Counted from the first letter of the stretch, positions 20,815-32,862 are shown. The stretch is 64,000 nt of DNA from Haliotis asinina (GCF_037392515.1 NC_090292.1:45311747-45375746), one strand, 5' to 3'. Program-made: numbers and translations. Notes: a model not told the origin generated them from the letters alone.

Positions 20815-21180
20815 ACGTATATCAGTGTGCATGTGTGAGTGTGTGTGAGAGCTATTGGCCATGCGTGTGTGTGCCAGAGAGAGAGTGTGTGTGTGACAGG
20901 GTGAATGTGAGAGAGACTAAGCATGCGTGCGTGTGTTCCAAACCTCGTCAAAAAAGTAAATAAAATACCAGGCAACCTTGTGATTGCCATCACGATTGAC
21001 ATCGACTGGCACAAATGAACATCCCGGATGTATCAGTTTCATTGTATCTGTCAGTGTGTATGTGTGTCAGTGTCATTGTATGTGTATGTGTCAGTGAGAA
21101 TGTATCTGTCAGTGTGTGTACGTGCCAGTGCCATTGTATGTGTTATTGTGTGTATGTGTCATCAGTGTGTATATGTGTCA
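20815..21180. repeat. GT-rich degenerate microsatellite region
   Basis: Long stretches of GTGTGT, GAGAGA and TGTCAGTGTGTATGTG-like units, with about 110 bp of ordinary sequence in between. Cys/Val-rich ORFs on the plus strand are by-products. Confidence 0.75.
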
Positions 21181-21189
21181 ATTTATATT

Positions 21190-22104
21190 TTTTTTATTAT
21201 TATTCATCTTATGTCTTAGGTACAAAACCATGACATCAAACAAAAGTCAAAATAAACATGCACCTACATACAGAGTGTGGCAAGTACATTATCACAAATG
21301 AAATTGTAGGAGAATGGGTCGGTAGTACATTAGGCTTAATCCAACTACCGGTGTAAATCAGACTAAACTCTTACAAATTTGGTAAAATTTTGTGAAAGAA
21401 GCTTCGAAATTTCACAACTAAACGTTTCTTTAACTTTTATCAGAATAAAAAAAAGTACGTTACCTGACAACTCTTTTCAATGTATAAGAAATTACCAACC
21501 ACATTCATATTGAGTCATATTATGCTCTAATAGTTAGATCAGTTGCACTGTAAGTCTCTTCTTTCAAAGGAAAAGAACAGAAACACGTACTGAATGATAA
21601 ACTATGACCCTGTGGAAATAGATGTAAGCGTGTTCATTTGAAACGACTTTGCTCTTTTCTCTGTAAATATTTCAGTATGCTATGTCGTCCGGGGCTGTTT
21701 GTTGATACAGTACACGGCTTGTGCAGGCCTCTGCAGCAGTGAGGTCATGAGTTCTTGAGGACAGGCTCATATTTTACCAATTGTCCATTCCTTAATAGTT
21801 ACCACCCCTTTTGGGAGTTTATAGTCAAGAGAATATGTTCGAGGAATGCCAGAGACATTCCATGCCTTGGCTTCAACCACTTGCATCTAGAGTAAAATAT
21901 CAGTGAATATTTTGTGAATTTATGTCCCGTACCAACCTTTGACCTTGATATTATTGATATTATTAAGTTTCTGATTAATTATCAATGTCATCCAAATGTG
22001 TAATTCTGAGCATCAAAACATCAAACATATTTGGATGAGATGATGCTTTGTTTAGATAATCCATCGTGTTTTTTCTCTCTTCACTTTTACATGTGCTTAA
22101 AAAA
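21190..22104. other. No gene recognised
   Basis: AT-rich sequence with no convincing ORF, splice-bounded exon or transposon. Confidence 0.4.
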
Positions 22105-22380
22105 ATAAATGCTTGAAGGTACTTGACTCATTGAAAGTAGTTTCTCATTCACATTGGGGAGGGGCCGAGCTATGAGGATTTATATACTACGAAATCTCCC
22201 CTGTTCTATGTCGCCCTTGACATGTTCATGGTCGTACCATGGATGCCTTTGAGTCAAAGTCAGAGGCATGTCGGAGTTATCCCATTATGTCTTTTAAGGT
22301 AGGCTGTTTGTGCAAGGAAGAGCATCCACAGACAAGATGTTCGGCAGTCTCTGTAAATTAGTTGCAAACACGACATTTCA
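22105..22380 (+). mobile_element. Small LINE-derived mosaic, first copy
   Basis: AAATGCTTGAAGGTACTTGA and TTGGGGAGGGG match the ORF2 thumb region, which then jumps to the GAGGATTTATAT segment before the RNase H. The flanking GGCATGTCGGAGTTA...CAGTCTCTGTA segment has a relative at 26265-26340, next to a similar LINE piece. This suggests one composite unit duplicated. Confidence 0.5.
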
Positions 22381-22394
22381 TATTGATTAGTGCG

Positions 22395-25140
22395 TGCGTG
22401 AGTGAGTGAGTGAGTTAATATTTAATGTCACATGGGCAATATGACAGCCATATCGTGACATTTAACAATGAAAAAGACTATTTGTACATATCAAACCTGT
22501 CGACAAATGACAGTAAACTACTGGAATATCACAATTAGCATTAAAGCGTGGAAAGTTAAAACTGATATCATTATATGGGCAATACAATATAAAAGAAAAT
22601 AAAAAAAAAAATCAGGCTACCGATCGCCAACAACTAGATCACCACACTAGGGAACATGGGGTTCCCTAGTTAGATTTACACCATGCCTTCAGCTGCTGGC
22701 GATTGTAAGAAATTTTAGCCAAAATTAAAATAAAAAAATACTACGTTTAATAATCCTTTTAAGTTTACATTGACTTTGAACGTTTAGGGACTTACGTACC
22801 CTCTCAGGAGGACAATAATTTTACAATACTTCAGCCTTCTTTGAGGATACAACCACTAACAATTCAAGTTACTAATCCAAACTACCAGAAATACATCTAT
22901 CTAAAGTTCATCTTAATCAAAATTCATCAATGGAATCAATTTGTTTTAAAACATCAACATACTAACAGTGGTCAAAAGATCCTTAATTTAACAGTTTTGA
23001 CATTGAATTTTTTATCCCTTGTGATGAAGGATATGCGTGACCGTGACTCTCTCATCACAGACCACACTAAACAGGGGATCCTCACCTTTCAACAGGTATA
23101 CATGAGTATATCAAATATGGCCAATACAACATCGTCGCAAAATGACCTCTTCAAATCTGGACTGACAACCCACGTAGGTTTCATGTAATTTATTTATGCC
23201 TACTTGGGTCTCCCACTTCTTCTGAATCAGATCACGTATATAAGATCTGATGGGAGCCACATATTCAATGTATGGAATAAGAAGTGGTGTCACAGATTTG
23301 TTGAGTGCTGCCTTGGCAGCAAGATCAGTCATTGTGTTACGTGGCTTTGTAACCAACAAAAGACATGCGGTATTGATCAGTAACATGATCATTATATAAT
23401 GCAATATTTTCTATTAAAAATGGATGTTTACAAGAAAGATTTTATTAGCCTGAAGGCAAGAAAGAGAATCCGAAAGTATTATGTATAGTTTATAATTAGG
23501 TTGTCTTTGAATATATTTAAAAACCGTTAATATGGCGTTTGCTTTTGCAGTAAAAATAGAGCTGTTATCGGGTATTCTAGTTGATATTGTTCTGCATCCA
23601 AGGACACTGGCACAAGTCACTGCGCCACTGTCTTTGGACCCATCTGTAAAAAACGGTTTGTAATTGTTATATTTACTTGTTAGTTAATTATATTCTTGTT
23701 TATATTGTAATTCATTAGTTTCTGATTTTTTAAAAAATGTAGTTAATGTTGGGTCAACGTGTGGCTTAATCAACTGCCAAGAGGGAGAAGAAAGACGACG
23801 GGAAGGAGTTATATGTTCCAGCAGAAATGAATGGTTTAATTCTGTGCCCGAGAGGCCGAACAAGAGAAGATTTCTTGTTGTATAAGTCTCCATGTAGGGG
23901 ATTGAACACACAGTTATATGTAGGGTTAGATTCACTAGCATGTAATTTGGTAATGTACTGTAAAGACACTTTTATACGGCGCTGTGTAAGAGATGGTTCA
24001 TCGGCCTCAACATAGAGACTGTCAACGGGTCAGGTTCTGAAGCCCAAGACAAAATCTTAGACCTTGGTGGTGGACAGAATCATGAAGTTTAAGGTTGCTT
24101 TACCAGGCTGCACCATATACAATGGAGCCATAATCAGGTTTTGATCCCCTCCCCACTTTAAACTGGAAACAACCTTTAACAAGTCTGGTGCCTTCAGGCA
24201 TTTAGCTTTAAAGGATTTAATGTGTAATAAGAAGGTTAAATGAGAATCGGAAATTAAACCCAAGAACTTGGCCTCTTTTACATCCTTGATGGGAGTGCCA
24301 TTTTGAGATAGTGCAGGGTCTTTATACGGCTTACATTTTTTACAAAAATGCTAGTTTTGGATTTTAAAAATGTAAAGCCGTTTTCAAGACACCATTTATT
24401 TATTTTGTTTAAACACAACTGCACTTGTCGTTCAATAGTGAGCATATTTTTACCACGACAAGATATACCAAAATCATCAACAAATAATGATCCATCAATT
24501 GAATCATTTAAAACCTCTGATGAACTATTGATCTTAATACTAAGTAAAGTGAGGGACAAAATACTACCTTGATGGACACTCTGATCCTGATTGGAATGAT
24601 CAGACAGGGTTGAATCAGCTCGGACTTGAAATAGCCTCTCTTTTAAAAACTGTGATATAAAAAGAAGGAAACGACCTCTCAAATCAAAATCATGTAAATC
24701 CTTTAAAATACCATGTTTCCGGGTCGTAACATGATCAAAGAAAATTGATACAACATGTTGTTTATTGACTATAGCATTTTATCAAATTATATAGGTTCTT
24801 AAGGTGCCAAATGACTTTTCCTGAAACCACGCTGAATATTTGTGATAAGGTTATTGGTTTAAAGATGTCAAGTTGATCCATTATTCACCATACATTCCAT
24901 GGTTTAACAAACACAACTAGTGAGCGAGGTTTTGGGATTGGAACTACAATGGCATTACGCCATGAAGGAGGAAATTCTCCAGACGTTCATATTTGATCAA
25001 ACACATCTAAAGGTGTCATCAGACATGGTTCAGGCAAATGTTTCAGTCGCTGATAATGTATATTATCATAACCAGTGGTAGTGTCATGAGCTTGCTCAAG
25101 AGCAGTATGTAGCTCATGTAATGAAAAGACCTCATTATAG
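22395..25140 (-). mobile_element. LINE copy F, 5' truncated
   Basis: On the minus strand it carries, from right to left: the RT palm (about 25140-24280), thumb (24263-24060), linker (23969-23684), RNase H (23620-23110), 3' UTR (about 22850-22460) and the ACTC tail at about 22395-22420. All parts are broken by stops, frame changes and small deletions. It abuts the inverted-repeat CR1-like fragment at 25149. Confidence 0.8.
22860..25140 (-). pseudogene. LINE copy F ORF2 remnant (RT and RNase H)
   Basis: RT pieces: RGRFLLFISQFLKERLFQ, the B-motif area QGSILSLTLLSIKINS and the C motif FVDDFGIS (about 24682-24470). Thumb: ISDSHLTFLLHIKSFKAKCL (about 24263). RNase H pieces include TAKANAILTVFKY and LSDSLSCLQANK (about 23560-23440) and TDLAAKAALNKSVTPLLIPY (about 23330). 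The A motif region is badly decayed. No full domain is open. Confidence 0.75.
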
Positions 25141-25148
25141 TCTTCATC

Positions 25149-25332
25149 GTTCACGGATGTTCGCAATGCTCCTCATGTGGAAGTAGCATATGCGACATTC
25201 GGTATTTAGATGGTCCTCCGTAGAAAGGATTGGGTCCATGATGACCCAAACCTTTCTATGGAAGACCATGTAAATAACGTATGTCGCATATGCTACTTCC
25301 ACATGAGGAACATTGCCAACATCCGTCACCTG
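25149..25332. repeat. Inverted repeat, arms about 85 bp
   Basis: The left arm (about 25149-25236) is the reverse complement of the right arm (about 25242-25332), with a loop of only a few bases near 25239. Both arms encode the same CRICYFHMR(N/S)IANI stretch of a LINE RT. The arms differ at a handful of positions. Confidence 0.85.
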
Positions 25333-25762
25333 TTGACATGTGATGCGTTGTGTCATTTGGTCAGATCCACTATCCTCTCACGGCTGGATTACTGTAACAG
25401 TCTACTGGGTAATGTACGTCAGGATCTTGTCACCAAATTACAGCGCGTTCAGAATGCAGCTGCACGTACCATCACCAGAAGCGGGAAGCGGTCACACATC
25501 ACACCTACACAACTACATTGGATGCCGATCAAAGCAAGGATCGAATATAAGATCCTGTGCATCACATACTGCTGCATAAATGGTTCGGCTCCATCCTACC
25601 TGTCCAACCTAGTGAAAGAGTATGTTCCATCTCGCTGTCTTCTCCATAGAGGAGGAAAGGGTAAAGACTTTGCATTATATAAATCCTCATATTTCAGCCC
25701 CCTCTCCACTTATCATCAGATGAGCGCTTGTGAGCAGCACGCTGTGACAGCTCTGACATGAT
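25205..25762 (+). mobile_element. CR1/jockey-type LINE RT C-terminal fragment
   Basis: An uninterrupted 183-codon frame contains SMEDHVNNVCRICYFHMRNI, STILSRLDYCNSLLGNV, KLQRVQNAAARTITR and LHWMPIKARIEYKIL. This is the thumb-to-C-terminal region of CR1-like reverse transcriptases, a family different from the ribozyme-bearing LINE here. It is 5' truncated; the upstream side is a palindromic copy of its own start. The long open frame suggests a fairly recent insertion. Confidence 0.75.
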
Positions 25763-25861
25763 AAACATATCAAAGTCAAGCCAAGTCTTTATCTATGAAT
25801 AAGGTTGCCAAGACCATACGTTCAACAATTCCAAATAAAAATTCTATACGGTTGTATAAAA

Positions 25862-26165
25862 TCTATGCACAGAGCTTGGCATGACCAGCCGATTGGTTGA
25901 ATGGGGCCCATTCAACCACCCGTCTAGGTGAAGTAAGAGCCGAAGTGGTGTGTAAGGCAAATGCAACATGGTTAACGGCCCAGATGCCCTCAACCACTAG
26001 GATAACTCCCTCCACCGGCACGGGACGCAACCCACGGCAAACAAGTTGCCCAATTCGGCCGTTCCTTGCGACCACCAGTGCGGTGCTATGGACCTTGCTG
26101 ACCTGGGTCCACACTTTTAGTATTGCCAAGCACCCACCACGAGAAGGTGGCTCGCCACGGGTGCC
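25862..26165 (-). mobile_element. Isolated LINE 5' end (copy H) with ribozyme remnant
   Basis: On the minus strand it starts GGCACCCGTGGCGAGCC at 26165 and keeps P1 and P3 of the ribozyme. The downstream P2 strand and catalytic strand have decayed (CTAAAAGTG). About 300 bp of 5' UTR follow, then the match stops. No ORF1 or ORF2 is attached. Confidence 0.75.
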
Positions 26166-26264
26166 TTCATATTGATCTTTTCTTAGAATCATGTTCTGGC
26201 GATTCCGAGCGGGAAGTGATTGGTCCTGAGCAGCAAAAAGGAAGCTCCCAATTTGACATTTGAT

Positions 26265-26935
26265 ATGATATGGCGTTTGAGCTAAGGAAGGGCATCAACT
26301 GACAAAATGTTAAACAGTCTCTGTATGTTCAGTGCATAATCGACATTTTTAAGACTTCCTGATGTAATTATTTCCAGCTAACACAGAAACGTTTACAAAA
26401 TGTTTCCGTATAGTTTCAAAGACGTTTTCAATGGATCCTCACTTAATGTTGTTGATTTTTTCCAACTTGAAAAAAATAACTGAAAGTGTTTGACTTATTG
26501 ACAGTAGTTTCCCATTCAAAGTGGGGAGGGGGCTGAAGTATGAGGATTTATATAATGCAAAGTCTTTACCATTTCCTCCTCTAGGGATAAGAGTGAACTC
26601 TTTTCATTTCTGCTGCTGGCATTGAACTAGAAAATCTCCTTCCCTCTTATTTCTTCTGCTTGGTACCTAACAACGCAACAATAAGACCTCAAACTGACAA
26701 TATGAAAAAAATGCGAAACAATTGAATCTCAATGTAAACAAAATATTATCAATTAAAAGAGATATCTATTTATAATACATATAAATAACTGTTTACAAAT
26801 GGATCAAAGGATGGTGTCGCAGTTGCTCATGTTACTGTCACTGGATCCAAACGCATATCCACTAGAATACTGAACAATATATCAGATGCTTCCAGGCTTA
26901 AAGATGTGTTTTTTCCTGCTATCCTCTTGTAAACA
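26265..26935 (+). mobile_element. LINE-derived mosaic, second copy (I)
   Basis: Thumb-like TTGACTTATTGACAGTAGTT with AAAGTGGGGAGGGG at 26490-26530. Then the segment preceding RNase H (GAGGATTTATATAATGCAAA, ATTTCTGCTGCTGGCATTGA) at 26535-26670, and an RNase H start (GGATCAAAGGATGGTGTCGC) at 26800-26900. Internal deletions match those at 22105-22190. Confidence 0.6.
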
Positions 26936-26954
26936 TCCACTTTCAAACCGGGGG

Positions 26955-26963
26955 AAAGTGTGT

Positions 26964-26994
<31 letters not shown>

Positions 26995-26997
26995 GGT
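26955..26997. repeat. (GT)n(G)n run
   Basis: A GT repeat runs into about 20 consecutive G. Confidence 0.95.
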
Positions 26998-27173
26998 ACC
27001 CTTTCACGTTGAAATTTCTTGTAAGACAATGACTGATTTTACTCAACAATTCTGCGATACCATTTCTATTACCGCACCTGTATTGTAACGTTATCGTTAC
27101 ATTTAGTGCAAACGAAGTTGGACATCCAGGGGGGCACTAATACATTACATGATATTTGTTACATGTCCTTTGG

Positions 27174-27480
27174 ATACCAGTGACCACGGTTTACCTGTGA
27201 TGACACTTGCAAACTTGAACACATGACCAGTGTTTACCTGTCATGACAATTACACATTTAAACACATGACCACGGTTTACCTGTGATGACACTTACATTG
27301 GCTTCATGTGACCACAGTTTACCTGTGAAACCACTTACAGTCCTGAGCAAGTGGCAAGGGTTTACCTGTGATGACACTTTCAGACGTCAACACGTTTCCA
27401 TTGTTTAATTGTCATGATGTTTATAGACGTCTGCACGTGTCCGGGTTTTGCCTGTGATGACACTTTGAGACATTAATCGG
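27174..27480 (+). repeat. 43-bp tandem repeat, seven units
   Basis: The marker TTACCTG/TTGCCTG recurs at 27191, 27234, 27277, 27319, 27362, 27405 and 27448, that is every 42-43 bp. It is followed by TGATGACACTT and preceded by CATGACCACGG-like sequence. Units are about 70-85% alike, so the array is old. Confidence 0.9.
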
Positions 27481-28089
27481 TGTACCAGCAGTAAAAATTC
27501 CGTTTTTTTCTCATGCTGTCAGGGGGCAAGAAAAATGTTTGATGATAGTAACTCATATCCATGGCAACGAGTCTAAAGCCTGTGTAAAATCATACCTAAC
27601 TTAGGTGCTGCACAATATGCACCAGTCGGATGGATGTTTTTGCCACATATTGGTAGCGCCACCAGTGCTGAATCAGAGTTCTGGAATGTCTAACTAGGAC
27701 TTGTGTCAGCATCAAGGGTTTCCGACGACATATTCCTCCTGTGAATCACTAACTACGTCATTATCTTGGAACACTGCCAGGTTTGATGGTCTAATCACAA
27801 ACTCCTGAAACACACTAGCAGTGAATGTTTTTGCAAAACATGTATGCGGGAAGGTGTGTATTTCTCTTTCATAGCCCATCGATTACCAAGCTGACATCTA
27901 CTACACCACGCCACTCATGTCTACATATCTCTTCACATTTGTAGTGTAGAGCTTTGGGTGTATTACGGAACAGCCTTCCGTGGTATACAGGTAAAACCTA
28001 CAATCTTTTTTAAGGACTCTTGTCGAAAGAAAGCACCACACAGAGCAAACAGTACATTCAGGTTTAAGAACTGGCGTCTTCTGTAACCA

Positions 28090-28520
28090 GAAAATGCATA
28101 CGAATGGAGAATATGTTCTGAGCACATTTTCAATGTCCGGTGTAACAGCTGTAACTTCTCTGTTTGGCACTCTTACTCATCAACTACAGCAAGTTATGAT
28201 TTTGACGTTGAGGTATTGCGAACTTCCCTGTCAGTCACGAACAAATAAGAGAAAACTATGGTCTGTTGTTCAAAGAAATAAACAAATAAATACTAGTAGA
28301 CTTTTGTCCAAGCCATATTAAAATGCATACGAATGGAGAATATGTTCTGAGCAGGTGTAACATGCACAACAGCTGTAACTTCTCTGCTTGACCCTCTTAC
28401 TCATCGACTAAAGCAAATGATGATTCTGACGTTGAGGTATTGCAAGCTTGGCCATCAACAATGAACAAATAAGGGAAAGCCAACTTCTATTGTTCAAAGA
28501 AATGAACAAATAAATCGACA
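28090..28520 (+). repeat. Tandem duplication, unit about 225 bp
   Basis: AATGCATACGAATGGAGAAT begins at 28093 and 28322. Both copies continue through GCTGTAACTTCTCTG, TTGACGTTGAGGTATTGC-like and TTGTTCAAAGAAAT. The minus-strand ORF overlapping the first copy is not conserved in the second. Confidence 0.85.
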
Positions 28521-29152
28521 TATTTTGCTACCAGTAGACACGATACTTTCACAAGCGTGCTTGTATTGTTTATCAGTCTCATCTGTACGTCCTTCCTAAA
28601 TAAATGCTCATAATCACTCACGCACGCACACACAAGCATGGACACACTCTGAAGCAAGGACACACGCACACTCAAACACGCACAATCAATTAATTAGCGT
28701 AAAACAAATGCAACTCACGAGCAAGAGAAAGTACACAGGTGTAAGTGTTGCGGCAATCCTAAATTTGCGTAATAACTTCTAAAATTATTTCGGATAGTAT
28801 AGAGCGCAACCATCATGTTTCAGTTGCTAAAATGAAATCAAACACATTTGTACGTCTTTTGGACGAATTTTTGCAAAGTTGTAGATATTGTTCTACAACC
28901 TTATATGCACAATACTGAACATTACAGCGCGATCATTATTTGTTGTCAGGCGTACGGCATGGAACTAACCAATCTTGTCACAGAACATTGGAAGTTAGAA
29001 AAAGAACAAATTTAATGGAGATCACACTTATCATAGCCACCTTTGCATTGATGTGTAAAGACAGTTGTACCACGCCATAATTATTGAGTTGTATACACAT
29101 CTGTTATTCATATGACATTGTCTTTTTGTTTCACATTATATTTTTTGCTGAC
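28521..29152. other. No gene recognised
   Basis: AT-rich sequence without convincing coding or mobile features. Confidence 0.4.
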
Positions 29153-29153
29153 A

Positions 29154-29237
<84 letters not shown>

Positions 29238-29238
29238 C
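29153..29238. repeat. (CT)n(CA)n microsatellite
   Basis: A CT run of about 40 bp is followed by a CA run of about 40 bp. Confidence 0.95.
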
Positions 29239-29239
29239 T

Positions 29240-30164
29240 CTAACCGCCTATGGTACAGACCTTACTTCAGGGAAATGAGGTATTGGATTCACAAGTATGA
29301 AGCCAGCACGACTTACCTCCCTTTCTGGAACATTCACGCTTGTATGTTTGTCCTACACCTTATATCCCTATATCGATATATATCCTTTTTGTGTTCTGTA
29401 GTGTACACGATGCATGTCATATGATTTACGTGATCGACAACTTGGTGTGTGTTCAATGGACGACGGTTTACAGAACTGCAGTCCTCTGATTCTGTTGTGA
29501 CAAGACGCCATGCTCTGGATCATGAAAGAGACAATTCCCCATGGCAGGTTTATTGTCAGAAACATGATTTTCAGTCGATCACCTTCGCTTTACTTCACTG
29601 AAGCAAGCAGATAACTCTCCTGTCGTGGTTGACATACAAATGGAAGCCACACTCTTGCAGATCACGTGACGTTCAACAGTCCTTGCTGATAACACAATAA
29701 GGTATCAAACAGAAAGTGTCTCAGACAGAAGGTCTGCCTTCACTAGACGCTATAATGGTACGAAACTGAAATAAACTATATAAATTACTACTGGAATAAA
29801 GTAACTATGTATTATTTGATGTTTTGCCAGTTTTTGTTCAAAAAGGTAATAACATGATTTGTGGTGTTTTCTTTAATCACTGTCCAACTGTTGACAGGAC
29901 AATATCGAAGTCTGTATGATTTGACGCCAGATATCGTGACACGTCCTAGACAAGATTTTGTGTCAAAAGGCAGATCACGGATTCATATCGTGTATTATTG
30001 GCGTTGATGCCGGTTTAACAACGACGACGCATACACGACACTAAGCGATTGACAACAGCATGAGGAATGCCGTTCTAACATTCTGAACCAAAGCTTCCAT
30101 CAAGTCAGGTAACATCAATGGCCGATTCAGATAACAGGTAACATGTAGCCAAGGGAGTACCTGC
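29240..30164. other. No gene recognised; may include outer parts of a Tc1-like remnant
   Basis: Nothing definite is seen. The segment right before 30165 may belong to the transposon remnant that follows, but no terminal inverted repeat was found. Confidence 0.3.
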
Positions 30165-30437
30165 TCACAATACGAGCGACGTGTGGACGGATATCATCAT
30201 TGTATCGCACACCTGCCAGATTGCCCTTGACAATGGCAAGTTGTGTTCGACCATAAGATGTGATGTTCCCCGATGCCACAGAGATAACGCTACAAACTGA
30301 ACACAACAGTTGTCAGCACACCGTTCACCTCGCCGATTCCTTAGATGGGTCCACCGAATGTGGTTGTCTTGCTGACGTGTATGGCGTCTCCATAGAGATT
30401 GGATCGTGTTTTGATGGACACTAAAATGTCTGGTCAC
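30165..30437 (-). pseudogene. Tc1/mariner-like transposase remnant
   Basis: The minus strand reads RHFSVHQNTIQSLWRRHT, a helix-turn-helix DNA-binding pattern of Tc1-type transposases. It then reads RQDNHIRWTHLRNR and, after a deletion, RRGERCADNCC, which resembles the RRGERxAD segment near the catalytic core. The catalytic aspartates are not visible, so it is a heavily deleted remnant. Recognition is by remembered family patterns and was not searched. Confidence 0.5.
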
Positions 30438-30439
30438 TT

Positions 30440-31140
30440 AATATTGGGTCATTCCAGCCTCCAGCATAGCCACGTGTTAATCCACCTACTCCTATTTGGG
30501 TTGAACTTAACGTGATTCCCAAACCAGTCATAGCCTGGTGAAAAATCAATCAATAAATGAACGTGACACGTGCGATATGTGACATCACATTTCATGTAAG
30601 TGTTTTACTACATGTTTAACTATGGTTATATTCATAACTTTTTTCATTTTTTACGCAATTCTATGTCATCCACACTTACTTTTTTCCTTCAGTATATAAA
30701 TTATGGAATTTTATAAAGCCTGTATCCACGTACCTCTTCATGCCAAAAGCACATTATGTCTCTTGAAAACGCAAACTGTCTGTATTGCACGGGAAGGTTA
30801 ACTTATCCTTCCGGGTACCCACGCACTGCGTGTGGACAAGGGCAATTCTCAACAAACGAACTTGCAAACGGTGTCACACATACTTCGTTGTAGGGCAGGA
30901 CTACAGCCTTATAAGCTCTCAAGCTGGCAAAAACGATCACCCATCCAAGTACTCTCCGCGTCCAATGCTGCTTGTGACCTCGTCTCCAGGTATCATGTAT
31001 ACCTAGCTAGACACATCAAAGTGTTAATCAGATATTTACTCCAGACATAATGTATGTCTTACCTGTGTACGCGTGTATTTGGTTTGTATTTGTCTATAGA
31101 GACATTCGAGTGAATGATGTGCTTACTAGCACTTAGCCTG
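30440..31140. other. No gene recognised
   Basis: No supported feature. Confidence 0.35.
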
Positions 31141-31240
31141 TTGGCAGAGCGGACACGCCTCGCCTGCCGGACAGTCGGACACATGTTTCATGGTCACAGG
31201 CTCCCCAAACGCCGCTGTCACACCTTGGATGGAACATAGC
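31130..31240 (-). CDS. Candidate Cys-rich terminal exon
   Basis: One minus-strand frame reads a Cys-rich stretch (TSTCMVLCSIQGVTAAFGEP, then VSDCPAGEACPLCQQAKC) followed directly by a stop. Six Cys in about 43 residues, with the CPxGExCPxC pattern, look like the end of a secreted Cys-rich protein. A stop lies just upstream in frame, so it would need an acceptor close by, and none is strong. Function unknown. Confidence 0.25.
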
Positions 31241-31540
31241 ACCATACACGTAGATGTGTCTCATAGGCTCACATGTAGGTAGACATAGTGTAAAATGTTT
31301 GATAACAGCTGTGTACAATGTAGCAGTGAGAAATCCCCATTTGCCCAGCTGGCCTGTCATCCTACCGGATCTGTTTCCTGAAGCACATAGCAGAGTGAAA
31401 CCATTGCCAGGAAAGCAGGGTTACATTTACTGGAATAGCATCATCAATCTGCATCACCGCTTGATCCACATAACCGCCGCCTGACCGATTGCTGTCTGAC
31501 GTTCTGCATAACTGTTTCTCACTCTCTGTGTAAATCAGCA

Positions 31541-32804
31541 CCAGTGGTGGGTGCTGGGTAATGCTAAGTGCTCGCCAACCCCCCGTGTGGATCCGTGGGC
31601 ATATTTGGTCCACCAACCCGTTTGCCGTGGGTTCCGTCCCTGTGTCAGTGGAGGAGGGGATCCTGGTTGTTGGGGGCATAGGAGTAGGACCATTGCTCCT
31701 ATTGCTCAACAAACCACTTTGGCCCTGACTTCACCTAGACAAGTGGTTGAATGGACTTGGTTCAACTAATCGGCTGGCCATGCCAAGCCCTGTCCATGGA
31801 TTTTATGTAAATGCACAAAATTTGATTTGGAATTATTTACTTAGCCACGCTTTCTTGTGCTGGAAGCAAAGGGTGGTCGTGCTCTTTTTTCCCATTCACA
31901 GTGGCTTTTAGAAAAGGGTCTACAAGGTAAAGCCGGTGTCTTGAAAGACGTTACAAAAAAACGCTCTGGAGGCCTTTCCGTTGAATGTACCAGGAAATTA
32001 AAAAAGACATTAATCTCATGCCTTCAACCAAATTATCAGACATTCCAATTACTTGTTCTGCACATAAAACCCTTAATTCCTCTAAGAGTCTCCTTCGTGA
32101 TAAAGAACAAAGCCCCGCTGATGAATCAATTGAAGGAAATCTGGTCATGATGGGAAGATGTGCACTAACACCATTAAGTGCTTACATTGCAAAGGCGATC
32201 ACATGGCATCATCAAAAGACTGTCTCATGTGGAAATATGAAGCCAGGGTGCAGAAACTGAAACATGAGAAACGAATCAGTTACTCTGAAGCCAGACAACA
32301 AGCCCGATTACTTATACCTGAAAATGCTGAACATTCATCTTATACTTCAGCAGCCAAAAAGGTGACCACGTCTGTTCCTTCTCAAACTGATTTGACTTGG
32401 GTCACATCAGAACATCCAACACCCCTTTCTGAAAGCAGACCCAGATTCAAAACAGCCGTCATTAAAACCAACAGGATCAACATCTTCTACACAATCAGAA
32501 TCCCATCAAATCAAATGGGATGGAAGTGTACCAAAGTAGATATTAAGAAAAAGCAGAGTCAGTCAGATAGATTGCCGAAGGCACTAAAAGACACTGTGCT
32601 ACTTCATAATAAATATGGATTGCTTGAAGATATGGTACAATGGAATTGCAGAGGACATAAACATAACTTTCATGAAGTACAGCTGTTAGTACAAGACTTT
32701 AAACCCTCAGCACTGTGTCTCCAAAAGACGTATCTGAAACATACTGATACATTTGATTAAAGGCAGTATTGTTCTTATCATTCATCTCCTACTCCTCGGC
32801 ATAA
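31541..32804 (+). mobile_element. LINE copy J, interrupted by copy K
   Basis: It starts inside the ribozyme sequence (P3 onwards; GGGTGCTGGGTAATGCTAAG kept) and has a shortened 5' UTR and a strongly deleted ORF1 (31860-32640). The endonuclease start (MVQWNCRG, LQLLVQDFKPSALCLQ near 32640-32730) breaks off in the PPG region at 32804, where copy K begins with an intact family terminus. Continuation of J beyond K was not found. Confidence 0.75.
31900..32640 (+). pseudogene. LINE copy J ORF1 remnant
   Basis: Pieces in different frames: SLLRDKEQSPADESI (central region), one zinc-knuckle stretch CLHCKGDHMASSKDCLMW near 32180, then KHEKRISYSEARQQARLL and VPSQTDLTWVTSEHPTPL. The final LLEDM sits close to the endonuclease start. 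At least two deletions; not functional. Confidence 0.65.
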
Positions 32805-32862
32805 GGCACCCGTGGCGAGCCACCTCCTCGTGGTGGGTGCTGGGTAACGCTAAGTGCTCGCC
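32805..32862 (+). ncRNA. HDV-like ribozyme, copy K
   Basis: All helices are as in copy A, with full P1 and P2 and the catalytic GCTAA strand; T44 is C. Of the copies here, A, K and M look best preserved. Confidence 0.8.

Noticed and set aside
27174..27480. CRISPR-like regular spacing
   Set aside because: Whole 43-bp units are related, with no unique spacers; this is a eukaryotic minisatellite.
27901..28170. 89-codon minus-strand ORF with several Cys
   Set aside because: Overlaps a tandem duplication whose second copy does not keep the frame.
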